NCBI GenBank assembly: GCA_043802125.1
Contig: JAZDLG010000040.1
Coordinates: 1 to 39,756, forward strand
DNA length: 39,756 nucleotides
Direction of reading: 5' to 3'
Origin: Phelpsiimicrobium sp043802125
GTDB lineage: Bacteria; Omnitrophota; Gorgyraeia; Velamenicoccales; Velamenicoccaceae
Made by a program: the position numbers and the translations under genes. This document shows, piece by piece, positions 14,943-23,519 of this stretch; position 1 is the stretch's first letter; each line of letters opens with the position of its first letter. The notes beneath the pieces were generated by a model. The model ran no database searches. It saw only the letters and a program-made list of their open reading frames with translations, and was not told the DNA's origin.

Positions 14943-16244
14943 ATGAAAAACCTTATACTTGTTCTGCCTTCTACAAGCCACCCTATCATACGCCTTGCTC
15001 TCCGGTTTTTCTTCAATGCCCCTGCCACTTTTTCACTTTTTATTCTGCCGGCCCTTACACCCAAAGACTATACAATTAAGATCTATAATCAAAGGCTGTT
15101 TTGGTTAAAGCGGGATTTTATCGGCGGCAGCCTTGTGGGGATATCTTGCGCCACATCTAATTCCTATGAAGCCTACAAAATAGCCGATCGCTTTCGTAAA
15201 GCAGGCTCAGTAGTCGTGATGGGCGGGCTTCATCCCAGCTATTATCCCAAAGAGGCGCTAGAGCATTGCGACAGCGTTGTCATCGGTGAGGCGGAATCTG
15301 TATGGCCCGGATTAGTGCGGGATTATGAAAATAAAACCCTCAAGCTGACATATGAAGGCTTGCCTGTCGAAGACTACTTTTCATTAAGCTATCCGTACTT
15401 CTTAAAAATTGACCCGAGGATCTTATACAAAACCGGGGTTTTGCTAAGCCGCGGGTGTAAATACCGCTGCGATTTTTGTGTCCCTCATTCCGGCGGGCTT
15501 CGCCTCGTAAAACTAGGCCAGGCGATGACTCTTATTAAAAAGATCAGGGATTGCATTAGATTGCCTTTTGGCCTGAAACCAACTATTATTTTTAGGGATG
15601 ACAATATCTACTCGGACCCTGAATATGCCAAACAACTATTTAGGAGCCTTGTGCCATTGCGCCTGAACTGGACGGGTAACAGTTCTATTGACATCGCGTT
15701 TGATGACGAGGCGCTGAAATCAGCCAAAGCGAGCGGGTGTAAAAGCCTCTTTATAGGATTTGAAACAATATATCCTCAGAGGCTGCAAAAAACCTCAACA
15801 GGACATATGCGCTCAACAGATGATTACATCAAAGCCATTAAGAAGATAAAAGCCTATGGCATAAAGATCACAGGAGCCTTTATCCTGGGATTTGATTATT
15901 ATACTCACAAAGATTATCTAAGGCTTATGTGGTTTTTGATACGGTCTGGGCTGTACTCAATTTCGCTCACCATTTTGACGCCTTTTCCTGCCTCTCAACT
16001 TTACGAACGGCTGAAAACGGAAAACCGCATTACAACATTTGATTGGCGAAAATATGACTCTTTGCACCATGTCGTTTTCAGGCCCAAGAATATGTCCGGC
16101 CTGTCGCTGCAGCTATGGTTTATCGTCATACGCATCGTCAGCCTTTTGGCCTCGCCGCATTTTATAATAATGATGCTGCAGGCCCTGGCCTGTTTTTATC
16201 TGGCCTTGTATTTCACAAATTTCCTCAAGAGCAGGTTGTTTTAA
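14943..16244 (+). CDS. B12-binding-domain-like radical SAM protein (paralogue 1)
   Basis: This 433-residue protein has an N-terminal Rossmann-like domain of the B12-binding radical SAM class (about 1-130, VVVMGGLHPSYYPKEAL and VVIGEAESVWP) but no DxHxxG cobalamin motif. The radical SAM core follows, with cluster motif CKYRCDFC (Cys172, Cys176, Cys179) and downstream motif GFETIYPQRLQKTS. The C-terminus is hydrophobic and could associate with the membrane. The product is unknown; relatives act as methyltransferases or modify lipids and peptides. ATG 14943 is chosen over a TTG at 14922 because the -10 box lies between them. It is clearly paralogous to the gene at 22184-23518, with many shared blocks such as LTPxDYxIKI and FDWRKY. 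The two flank the pilus secretion genes. Confidence 0.85.
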   Translation: MKNLILVLPSTSHPIIRLALRFFFNAPATFSLFILPALTPKDYTIKIYNQRLFWLKRDFIGGSLVGISCATSNSYEAYKIADRFRKAGSVVVMGGLHPSYYPKEALEHCDSVVIGEAESVWPGLVRDYENKTLKLTYEGLPVEDYFSLSYPYFLKIDPRILYKTGVLLSRGCKYRCDFCVPHSGGLRLVKLGQAMTLIKKIRDCIRLPFGLKPTIIFRDDNIYSDPEYAKQLFRSLVPLRLNWTGNSSIDIAFDDEALKSAKASGCKSLFIGFETIYPQRLQKTSTGHMRSTDDYIKAIKKIKAYGIKITGAFILGFDYYTHKDYLRLMWFLIRSGLYSISLTILTPFPASQLYERLKTENRITTFDWRKYDSLHHVVFRPKNMSGLSLQLWFIVIRIVSLLASPHFIIMMLQALACFYLALYFTNFLKSRLF

Positions 16245-16248
16245 CAAG

Positions 16249-16271
16249 ATCCCCGCAAAACACGCGGGGAT
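16249..16271. terminator. Bidirectional terminator between convergent genes
   Basis: Perfect 8-base arms ATCCCCGC/GCGGGGAT surround a 7-base loop. It lies between the stops of the radical SAM gene (plus) and the cpaE-cpaF fusion (minus). The T-run is short on both sides. Confidence 0.6.
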
Positions 16272-16297
16272 TTCGCCGAATTAGTACATTATTGTGC

Positions 16298-18484
16298 TCA
16301 AGTCTCTGTAGCGGTGAAGATATCTTTGGAGAGGTTGATGCCGCGGGTGATCAATTCGTCATAGAAGGACGGGATGTGGCCTGTGGCGATGAATCTTCCT
16401 ATGACTTTGTTGTTGTGTTCTTTGTCAATGGAGAGCTGTTTGAAACGGAATATATCCGCGAACTTGATGTGCGTCTCGTCATCCATGCCGGCTATCTCAG
16501 TGACCTGTATGACCTTTCTTGAGCCGTCGGAGAGCCTGGCGGTCTGGACAACGAGGTCAATCGCGGAGGCGGTCATTTCGCGGATGGCGCGTATGGGCAG
16601 CTCCACACCGCTCATAAGTATCATGGAATCAAGCCGCGACAAAACGTCGCGCGTGGAATTAGCGTGGATAGTAGTCATAGAACCGTCATGGCCTGTATTC
16701 ATGGCCTGAAGCATGTCTAAGACCTCGCCGCCGCGGCACTCGCCTATGACAATGCGGTCAGGCCTCATTCTCAGGCAGTTACGAAAAAGGTCGCGGATGG
16801 TAATAGCGCCCTTACCTTCAATGTTGGGCGGCCTTGACTCCAAGCGCACCCAATGTTCCTGGTTTAAGCGCAATTCAGCGGCATCTTCAATGGTGACTAT
16901 CCTTTCGTCGTTCGGGATAAAAGTAGAAAGGATGTTCAAAAAGGTAGTCTTTCCTGAGCCTGTGCCGCCGGAGACGATCACGTTCTTCCTGGCCATGACG
17001 CAGGCAGAAAGAAAATCCGCTATGTTGCGGTCAAGGCTATAAAAACGCGAGATAAGGTCTTCCACTGTATAGTGCTCTCGGGCGAATTTTCTGATGGTCA
17101 AAGTCGGCCCTGTCAAAGACAGGGGAGGTATAATAGCGTTTACGCGCGAGCCGTCAGGCAGGCGGGCGTCTACCATGGGCACCGATTCATCAATGCGCCG
17201 GCCAAGAGGTGCAATGATGCGCTCAATAACGACGCGGACCTGGTCGTCGGATATAAATTTTTTGCTGGTCAATTCAATCTTACCGTGTTGTTCAATATAG
17301 ATCTGGTCTTTATTGTTGACCATGATATCGGTGATATCCTGGTTGCGGATAAGTTCTTCCAGCGGCCCAAGCCCCAGCGCTTCATCGGCAACGTCTTTGA
17401 CGAGTTTTTCGCGGACTTCAAACGAAGACAAGAAAGCGCCGGTCTCTTCAGCCAACAGGTTGGTAACTATCTTTTCCGCTTTTTCCCTGAGCTCTTTGGC
17501 TTTTTTGGGGTTGTTGATCAACTCCATGTCTAAGCGTTTTAGATCCAACTCTTCAATAAGGCGCGCGTGGATGCGGCGTTTTAGTTTTATGATCTCATCT
17601 TCCTGCTCAAGGGGTTTGATCCATTTGACCTTATCAGCCAGGCCCATGGCGTCCCAGAAGGTGCCGGCTGAAGGCATCTCTTCCTTTTTGATTGACCTGA
17701 GGTCTTCAACTTCTTTATGGGCGATATAAAGGCCGGCGTTAGATATCAATGCCTGCGCGAATTTTTTAATGGCGGCGCTCACGCGGCTGGAAGGGTTGTC
17801 AACGACTACGGGCACGCCCCTGTTCAACGCCAAACCCACGACCCTTCCGTCGCTGGGAATGCTGGAGATTATCTCGCATGGCAAAGCGAGCTTCACTTCC
17901 TGCCAAGACAGGCCTGATTTGCTCTCTGCCCTGTTCAAAAGAAGCTTTATCATCTTTAAAGGAAAATGCAGCGACTGAAGCACATCAAGCCCCCAGCGCG
18001 TCTCGTAAACAGAAAGTATATCCGGCGTGACGATAAAAAGGATAAGGTTGGAACGGTTAAAGATACTGATGAGGCTGTCTGTAAAAGCCCTGCCGCCGTC
18101 CACTACGATAAAATCATAGAAGGGCGTCAGCATTGATATGACCTTGCCTATGCGGTCTCCGGTGATGTGGGGAGATTGCTTGGGCCTGGTTATTGCCGGC
18201 AGGAAATCTACGCCGACCGGGACAAGGGTCATGTAATTTTTAATGTTCCCTGATTGTTCAACCTTGTCAATAATAGAAACAATATCAAAAATGGAATACT
18301 GCGGGGTCGCGTCTATCATCCGAGCCATATCCTGGATAGCCTGGAGGTCTAAGTCTATAAGTGCCACTTTTTTGCCCTCCTGGGCCATAGCAATGGCAAG
18401 ATTGACGGCAATGAGCGTCTTGCCGACGCCACCCTTGGTGCTAAAAATAGAAATAACATTGCCTATGCGGGGTTCTTCTGCCAT
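16298..18484 (-). CDS. cpaF: CpaE(TadZ)-CpaF(TadA) fusion: ParA-like ATPase plus pilus assembly ATPase
   Basis: This 728-residue protein joins two pilus proteins usually encoded separately. Residues 1-250 are a MinD/ParA-like ATPase of CpaE/TadZ type, with deviant Walker A STKGGVGKT (15-23), LIDLDLQ and DFIVVDGG. A charged linker with coiled-coil character follows (about 255-345). Residues about 345-700 are the CpaF/TadA secretion ATPase, with Walker A GGTGSGKTT (505-513), Asp box region IVTIEDAAELRL, RPDRIVIGECRGGE (Walker B) and GHDGSMTTIHANS (His box). CpaE places the pilus machine and CpaF powers assembly, so fusion would tie localisation to the motor. No receiver domain precedes the CpaE part. 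It follows the secretin gene by 4 bases and is the last gene of its operon. Confidence 0.92.
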   Translation of the reverse strand: MAEEPRIGNVISIFSTKGGVGKTLIAVNLAIAMAQEGKKVALIDLDLQAIQDMARMIDATPQYSIFDIVSIIDKVEQSGNIKNYMTLVPVGVDFLPAITRPKQSPHITGDRIGKVISMLTPFYDFIVVDGGRAFTDSLISIFNRSNLILFIVTPDILSVYETRWGLDVLQSLHFPLKMIKLLLNRAESKSGLSWQEVKLALPCEIISSIPSDGRVVGLALNRGVPVVVDNPSSRVSAAIKKFAQALISNAGLYIAHKEVEDLRSIKKEEMPSAGTFWDAMGLADKVKWIKPLEQEDEIIKLKRRIHARLIEELDLKRLDMELINNPKKAKELREKAEKIVTNLLAEETGAFLSSFEVREKLVKDVADEALGLGPLEELIRNQDITDIMVNNKDQIYIEQHGKIELTSKKFISDDQVRVVIERIIAPLGRRIDESVPMVDARLPDGSRVNAIIPPLSLTGPTLTIRKFAREHYTVEDLISRFYSLDRNIADFLSACVMARKNVIVSGGTGSGKTTFLNILSTFIPNDERIVTIEDAAELRLNQEHWVRLESRPPNIEGKGAITIRDLFRNCLRMRPDRIVIGECRGGEVLDMLQAMNTGHDGSMTTIHANSTRDVLSRLDSMILMSGVELPIRAIREMTASAIDLVVQTARLSDGSRKVIQVTEIAGMDDETHIKFADIFRFKQLSIDKEHNNKVIGRFIATGHIPSFYDELITRGINLSKDIFTATET

Positions 18485-18488
18485 AAAA

Positions 18489-20072
18489 TTAAGCCAATTG
18501 GTACGTGATGGGCACTTCTACCCAGATCTCTTTTAACAGCAGGCCCTTGGGAAAAGCGGGATAAGGAGCGAGCCTTTTCACCGTGAATATCGCGGCATTG
18601 TCCAGCAACTTATGGCCCGAGGACTCGTTCACTACGACTCCGGCTAACTGCCCGTTGGAGAATAAATGCAGGCTCAACACGACACCGCCCGATAAATTGG
18701 CGCGCTGCGCCTCAAGCGGATAGCTGACGTTTTTTAATATCATATCCTGGACAACGCGGATATACGTATCCGCAGGCTCTTCATCGGCGTTTCTTTTTGG
18801 CGCGGAGGAATCCTGAATATCCTGGCGCATGTCGCCGTAGTTTACTATCCTTGGCGTGATAGAAATGACAAGTTCCGTATCCCCAAGCTGAAAATTTTTG
18901 GACCTGAACAAGGCGCCCAAGATAGGGATATCTCCCAGGCCCGGGACCTGCGTTAAATTATTGCTCTCTTCGTTATTTATAAGGCCTGCCAGGAATATCG
19001 TCTGGTTATTTTGAAGATACAGCTCTGTGGAGGTATTCCGCGTCTTAAACCCGGGAGTGGTCGTTGTGCCGCCGCCTGAAGGAATTGTCAACTGCGTTGA
19101 CGTATCTATGCTTTTGATCTCCACCTCTATCTTGCAGAGGATGCCTCCGTTCTCTTTCACCTCAGGCTTAATGTTAAGCTTGATACCGTAATCCACATAT
19201 TCAACGGCAGTGGTCGTTGTGCCGCTCGTAACGCTGACACTGGACAAAATAGGGACCTCGCCTCCGACTAAAAATTTCGCTTCTTTGCCGCTAAGCGCGA
19301 CGAGTTTAGGACGCGCCAGTGTGCGCGCGAGATTATCCTGCTCCAATATGTCCAGGGTAGCGGTAAGGGCATTGCGCGTAAACTGGGCCTGGATACCGGC
19401 CTTCAGAGAATCGCCTATGTGCCTGTTCAGCGTATGCGTGCTCGGCGTAGGAGATTCTGTGAAAACAAGCGACTGGGACCAGTTGATACCGAGTTTATCA
19501 ATAGCGACTTTTTTGATCTCCAGGATCTGCGCGTCCATTTCAACAAGCGGATTATCTTCTGAATAAGTGACGAGGTCAATGATCTTGTCTTTAAAACTTC
19601 CCAATAGCTGGACGACAACCTCTTTCTTGCGCAGAGGCAGGTCGCCAAGCACGAATATTTTTCGTTCCTGTTCTCCCGCCTGAAATGTTATTCCGCGTAT
19701 GCCGGCTGTCTGGAACAAATCTTCTAATCTCTTTTTTAGTTTGGCCAGGTCTTCGGTAAAGACCTTGATGGTGATCTCTCGTTGCCCCATATCGTCCCAG
19801 ACCTGCAGGTTCGTCTCGCCCGCGGCCTTAGCCGAAATAATGATCTCTGTCGCGCTTGCGCCCGCGACATCTGCGATCTCTGGGTTTCCGATAGCTACCC
19901 TCTTTGGATTGGAAACTGTCAGCACCTTAGACTCGCCGGCCACGACATCCAACTTGCGCGGAGAGCCGTACTCTTCGGAAAAGTATTCGGGGTAAACAGA
20001 GGGTGCTGTAGAAAAACTCAGGGCAAAAACAAGAAAATGGCGGGCTAACAATATTGCAGCTCTATGTCTCAT
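18489..20072 (-). CDS. cpaC: CpaC/RcpA-type secretin with a C-terminal TonB-like domain
   Basis: This 527-residue protein forms the outer-membrane channel of the Tad pilus. A signal peptide (about 1-30) precedes the pilus/secretin N domain (LTVSNPKRVAIGNPEIADV), a BON-like region, and the secretin core (about 175-415) with LARPKLVALSGKEAKFLVGG, ELYLQNNQTIFLAGLI and VPGLGDIPILGALFRS. Unusually, residues about 437-527 resemble the C-terminal domain of TonB: VSYPLEAQRANLSGGVVLSL, then NESSGHKLLDNAAI and VEVPITYQL. That domain normally contacts TonB boxes or peptidoglycan. An ATG at 20141 lies in a repeat-like region, so I prefer 20072, which has AAGGACGG upstream. It is encoded between cpaB and the cpaE-cpaF fusion. 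Confidence 0.9.
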   Translation of the reverse strand: MRHRAAILLARHFLVFALSFSTAPSVYPEYFSEEYGSPRKLDVVAGESKVLTVSNPKRVAIGNPEIADVAGASATEIIISAKAAGETNLQVWDDMGQREITIKVFTEDLAKLKKRLEDLFQTAGIRGITFQAGEQERKIFVLGDLPLRKKEVVVQLLGSFKDKIIDLVTYSEDNPLVEMDAQILEIKKVAIDKLGINWSQSLVFTESPTPSTHTLNRHIGDSLKAGIQAQFTRNALTATLDILEQDNLARTLARPKLVALSGKEAKFLVGGEVPILSSVSVTSGTTTTAVEYVDYGIKLNIKPEVKENGGILCKIEVEIKSIDTSTQLTIPSGGGTTTTPGFKTRNTSTELYLQNNQTIFLAGLINNEESNNLTQVPGLGDIPILGALFRSKNFQLGDTELVISITPRIVNYGDMRQDIQDSSAPKRNADEEPADTYIRVVQDMILKNVSYPLEAQRANLSGGVVLSLHLFSNGQLAGVVVNESSGHKLLDNAAIFTVKRLAPYPAFPKGLLLKEIWVEVPITYQLA

Positions 20073-20125
20073 AGTGCAAACCGTCCTTACCCTTGCTCGT
20101 ACTCCTCGCAAGGATAAATTCGCAC

Positions 20126-20160
20126 AGCGACTTATGTTCACTACGTTCCATAAGCCGCGT
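20126..20160. repeat. Short palindromic element between cpaB and cpaC
   Basis: The arms GCG-a-CTTATG and CATAAG-c-CGC surround a 12-base loop that includes TTCACTACG. On the minus strand the loop side reads GTAGTGAACATAAGT, close to sequence in the element at 22058-22119. Confidence 0.5.
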
Positions 20161-20166
20161 GCTCAT

Positions 20167-21051
20167 TTATTTTAATATCATGCTGGACTTCTGCGTGCCG
20201 CGATAGATCTCCATTGCCGGAGCAGGTTGCGGCTCAGGTTTCTTTTCCTGCTGCTGTTGTTTTATCATGGGCGATTTATCTTCTTTTGTCGCGAGAAATT
20301 CCTGGCCCAGATTACTGAACACATACTGCCATAATGTATTTACTTCAACAGGCGCCACTGGCTCAACCGCTGTTTCCAGGGGCGGCCTTAAAACAAGCCG
20401 TATCCTGCCCTGTCCGTCAAGGGCATAAGTCAAAAGCGCGATTTCTTTGGGTGAGAGCGCGAGCGTAACCATAAGGTCTGTCGGAGCGGGTGCCGGCTTG
20501 CCCCTTTCCGCGGGCGCATTGCCTTCAATTCCTAATAGTAAAACGTTCTGAAATAGCGTCACACTCACAGGCTCCACAACTTGCTTGCCTTCAACCTGCG
20601 CGTTGTAAGAAAAAGTCCCTACGACATCCACATAATCGCCGGGCCGTATCTTGCCGCCGACGGCAGAAAGAAGCGGAATGGTCACAGTGATGGCGCGTTT
20701 TCCCTGAGGAGTCCTCATGGCAAGGCTTGTATCCCTTACTGAAATGGTCAGCTTAGTGGACATGATCTGTTCTCCCGGAAAAATATCAGCGATGGCGCGC
20801 TTGCCTATGACAAGGCTCTCTGAATTAAGCGCTTTGGGCTGGACATACCTTTCAGGCACCGCGTCAAACTTTATCATAGACGAATCAATGGTCGTGCCCG
20901 CGACTATGTTTACCGTTGCCACAAGCACGTAAGCCTTCTTTTCTTCTTTGACGAATTTTTTCTCCGTTTGGGCAATATAATTCCTTACCATCACAACGCC
21001 CATGGCAGCTAACACAATGGCCAATATTAAACTTAGTTTTTTCTTATCCAT
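20167..21051 (-). CDS. cpaB: CpaB/RcpC, pilus assembly protein with SAF domain
   Basis: This 294-residue protein starts with a membrane anchor (LSLILAIVLAAMGVVMV). A SAF domain follows (about 40-105, VLVATVNIVAGTTIDSSMI and ADIFPGEQIMSTKL), then the RcpC/CpaB domain (about 115-230, VTIPLLSAVGGKIRPGDYVD and LALSPKEIALLTYALD). The tail is Gln/Lys/Pro-rich (KQQQQEKKPEPQPAPA), which fits a periplasm-spanning linker. CpaB works in the periplasm with the secretin. It lies between the parvulin and secretin genes. Length is normal. Confidence 0.93.
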   Translation of the reverse strand: MDKKKLSLILAIVLAAMGVVMVRNYIAQTEKKFVKEEKKAYVLVATVNIVAGTTIDSSMIKFDAVPERYVQPKALNSESLVIGKRAIADIFPGEQIMSTKLTISVRDTSLAMRTPQGKRAITVTIPLLSAVGGKIRPGDYVDVVGTFSYNAQVEGKQVVEPVSVTLFQNVLLLGIEGNAPAERGKPAPAPTDLMVTLALSPKEIALLTYALDGQGRIRLVLRPPLETAVEPVAPVEVNTLWQYVFSNLGQEFLATKEDKSPMIKQQQQEKKPEPQPAPAMEIYRGTQKSSMILK

Positions 21052-21062
21052 TTAATTTTGCC

Positions 21063-21989
21063 CTATCTTAACAGTTCCTCTTTGAGCTCTATTTTAGCTT
21101 CTCGCTTTATCTTCTCTGTAAGCTCCTGGATGCGCGCCGCTGTCTTCTGCTGCAGCAGGCCGTTCTTGATCTGGTCGTAAACCTCGGTTAACGGCGGCAC
21201 AGTGCCACCCTTCTTTTGATCAACTTTCGCTATATAAAACCCCTCCGGCCCCTTGAATATCTGACTGACCTGGCCGGGCTCAAGAGTGGAGATGACCTCA
21301 TAGAACTTATCAAACTTGTCGCCTTTTTTCACGACGCCAAGGTCACCGCCCGAGCCTGCGCTGGCTGCGGTGGAGCGCTCTTTTGCAACAGCCGCAAAAT
21401 CCCCTCCTTGCAGCAAACCGATCAAGATCTCCTTGGCTGCTGCCTCCGAAGACACGACGATCTCTCTGGCCATTATCTCCTCCGGCGCTGCAAATTCTTT
21501 CTTATACTGATTGTAAAAAGATTCTATTTCGGCAGGCTCAATGGCTATCCCCGTGGTCTCATCCATCACCAACTGACGCACCAAGACCTGCTTTTTGAAT
21601 TCTTCTATGGCGTCCTTGATCTCTTTTTTCTTATCTATGCCGCGGGCCCTGGCTTCCTGGAGAAGCAGCTCCTGCGTCACGAGGTCATTCAGATAGGCTT
21701 TTTTAGCGTCCAGCGTATTGATCTTGATGTCCGGAGAAAGGGCTTCAATATTTTTTATCTTTTCGTCAAAATTCTCTAAAGTTATGACAACGTTATTAAC
21801 GCGTGCCAAAACAGTTCCTAATACAGGCTCGCCGGTCTCAGCGCCAGGGGTTGCCTGCGCGGCTTTGCCTGCTACCTTCGGCCCCGAGACAAACGTGCCG
21901 GGGAAGAGGTTCTGCATTAGATCACAGCCGGGCAATATGCCGAAGCCGAACAGGATCGCAAGAAGAGGCAAAACTTTTCTCTTGGTCAT
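21063..21989 (-). CDS. Peptidyl-prolyl isomerase lipoprotein (PpiC/SurA type)
   Basis: This 308-residue protein has a lipoprotein signal ending in the lipobox ILPGC (Cys22). A SurA N-terminal-like chaperone domain (VARVNNVVITLENF through the helix YLNDLVTQELLLQEARARG) precedes a parvulin domain at about 165-265 (ILIGLLQGGDFAAVAKERST, then GGDLGVVKKGDKFDKF and GFYIAKV). Such proteins fold secreted and outer-membrane proteins in the periplasm. It opens the operon with cpaB, the secretin and the ATPase, so it is probably a dedicated foldase for the secretin or pilins (inference). AGGAG precedes the ATG and a good promoter lies 27-55 bases upstream. Confidence 0.9.
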   Translation of the reverse strand: MTKRKVLPLLAILFGFGILPGCDLMQNLFPGTFVSGPKVAGKAAQATPGAETGEPVLGTVLARVNNVVITLENFDEKIKNIEALSPDIKINTLDAKKAYLNDLVTQELLLQEARARGIDKKKEIKDAIEEFKKQVLVRQLVMDETTGIAIEPAEIESFYNQYKKEFAAPEEIMAREIVVSSEAAAKEILIGLLQGGDFAAVAKERSTAASAGSGGDLGVVKKGDKFDKFYEVISTLEPGQVSQIFKGPEGFYIAKVDQKKGGTVPPLTEVYDQIKNGLLQQKTAARIQELTEKIKREAKIELKEELLR

Positions 21990-22015
21990 TTTTTATTCTC
22001 CTAATTGTTGAATTA

Positions 22016-22044
22016 GTTATAACACAATATTTTTTTTAAATCAA
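22016..22044 (-). promoter_or_regulatory. Predicted promoter of the parvulin-cpaB-cpaC-cpaEF operon
   Basis: The -35 is TTGATT (22044-22039) and the -10 is TATAAC (22021-22016), with a 17-base, A-rich spacer. The ATG of the first gene is at 21989, preceded by AGGAG. Confidence 0.65.
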
Positions 22045-22057
22045 TGACTTTCAATGA

Positions 22058-22119
22058 GGCCACGACTTACACCTGCCTGACGGTAGGCAGGGAGCGAAGT
22101 GAATGTAAGTTGTATGGCC
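22058..22119. repeat. Nested palindrome upstream of the parvulin gene
   Basis: Outer arms GGCCACGACTTACA and TGTAAGTTGTATGGCC pair imperfectly and enclose a second hairpin, CCTGCCT/AGGCAGG. The right half contains GCGAAGTGAATGTAAGT, similar to the repeated motif in yidC and to the element at 20126-20160. Confidence 0.6.
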
Positions 22120-22125
22120 GAATTA

Positions 22126-22183
22126 ATACCGATACTAGCAAGCAGATTGCTGTGAAATCTGCGAAGCGGTTTAGTATCGGTAT
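22126..22183. terminator. Long hairpin directly after the second radical SAM gene
   Basis: Perfect 12-base arms ATACCGATACTA/TAGTATCGGTAT enclose inner arms GCAGATT/AATCTGC. It begins at the base next to the TAG stop (22184-22186). There is no T-run, so it may be a transcript 3' end stabiliser, a rho-independent-like stop, or a mobile palindrome. Confidence 0.55.
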
Positions 22184-23518
22184 CTAAAAACCGCGGAAGA
22201 TATACCGGCTAAGGCGATATCCGGTTTCCGAGCTCACAAAAAAAAGCAACATCAGAAAAATAAGGTAGGGCGAAAAGAAAACCGACAAGACCCTGATAAA
22301 CCAAAACCAGGCATATACGGATAGAACTGACGTGTGCTTCGGTTTGATCACGCAAAAAAGAAAGATGTATTTGCGCCAGTCAAATGAAATAATGCGGCCT
22401 TCTGCTTTTAGGCGTTCGTATAAAGCCGAGCCCGGGAAAGGCGTTAAGATCGTCAATACAAAACACCAAAGCCTGACACGCATCAGAAACCACAGCAATT
22501 TCAAATAATCCCTGTGGCCATACCTGTCTATCCCAAGAATAAAAGAACCCATGAAAGTTATACCGTGGGCCTTGATATTGGCGATGGCTTCCCTATAGTC
22601 CTCAGCTGATTGGAACTGCGGCAATGACGTCTTGCCGTACTCTGAGGGATATATGGTTTCAAACCCGATCAAAAACCCTCGGCAGCCGCTAGCCTTGGCC
22701 AGCTTTAAGGCTTCCTCGTCAAAACCGATATCAACTGAACAATTAGCCGCCCACTTGACCTTAAGCGGTATCATCGCCTTAAATAACTCCTTGGCATAAG
22801 AAGGATTTGAATAAATATTGTCGCAATCAAATCTGATATCAGGCTTGGCCAGCGGCCCGCGAATAAATGTGCTGACAAAAAAGTTGCGCCTTCTGTTTTT
22901 GATACGCTTGATGAGCTCAAGGACCTGCTCTATCTTTACAAAGCGCAGCCATTGAGAGATACGGGCGCAAAAATCACAATGGTATTTGCACCCGCGGTCA
23001 ATGTGGATGCCGGAGCGGCGCAGAACGTCTGGGTCCAGGTGAAGAAAATAATCATAGACAGGCGTAAAAAAGTCTTCCAGCGCTTCGCCCTGGTATGTCT
23101 TTTTTAGAGCGCCTGCCTCATAGTCCTTGATTACCTGGCCCCAGGCAGACTCTACCTCGCCTATAACGACGCTGTCACAATGCCGGAGAGCTTCGTCCGG
23201 CAAAGCGCTGACATGCGGGCCGCCCAGCACCACGCAAGACCCTGCTTGACGGAATTTATCCGCCAGCTGATACGCCTCAAAAACAGCCGAGGTCAAACAC
23301 GTTATGCCTACAAGCGCATCGCCGACAAAATCCTTGTTTAACCAAAGCTGCTTCTGGTTAATGATCTTTATTTTGTAATCTTGCGGGGTAAGAGCGGACA
23401 GTGTAAGCAAAGAATGCGGCACTGGGTTGCCGACCGCGTGGGTCTGAAGAAAGTTAAAGAGAATATAAGAAAGGCGGGGATTGATAAGGATCAGTTCTTT
23501 TTTTATGCCTGTCTCCAT
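22184..23518 (-). CDS. B12-binding-domain-like radical SAM protein (paralogue 2)
   Basis: This 444-residue protein has the same architecture as the gene at 14943-16244. An N-terminal Rossmann-like domain (VVLGGPHVSALPDEALRHCD) lacks DxHxxG. The radical SAM cluster motif is CKYHCDFC (Cys177, Cys181, Cys184), then GFETIYPSEYGKTS, FDWRKY and a hydrophobic C-terminus. Substrate unknown. I start at ATG 23518, which lies one base after the stop of the upstream gene (TGAAATG) and so suggests coupling; an in-frame start at 23599 would overlap that gene. A long hairpin follows the stop. Confidence 0.85.
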   Translation of the reverse strand: METGIKKELILINPRLSYILFNFLQTHAVGNPVPHSLLTLSALTPQDYKIKIINQKQLWLNKDFVGDALVGITCLTSAVFEAYQLADKFRQAGSCVVLGGPHVSALPDEALRHCDSVVIGEVESAWGQVIKDYEAGALKKTYQGEALEDFFTPVYDYFLHLDPDVLRRSGIHIDRGCKYHCDFCARISQWLRFVKIEQVLELIKRIKNRRRNFFVSTFIRGPLAKPDIRFDCDNIYSNPSYAKELFKAMIPLKVKWAANCSVDIGFDEEALKLAKASGCRGFLIGFETIYPSEYGKTSLPQFQSAEDYREAIANIKAHGITFMGSFILGIDRYGHRDYLKLLWFLMRVRLWCFVLTILTPFPGSALYERLKAEGRIISFDWRKYIFLFCVIKPKHTSVLSVYAWFWFIRVLSVFFSPYLIFLMLLFFVSSETGYRLSRYIFRGF

Positions 23519-23519
23519 T

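Noticed and set aside
21216..21779. 187-codon plus-strand frame opposite the parvulin gene
   Set aside because: Antisense shadow of a gene with clear SurA/parvulin motifs.
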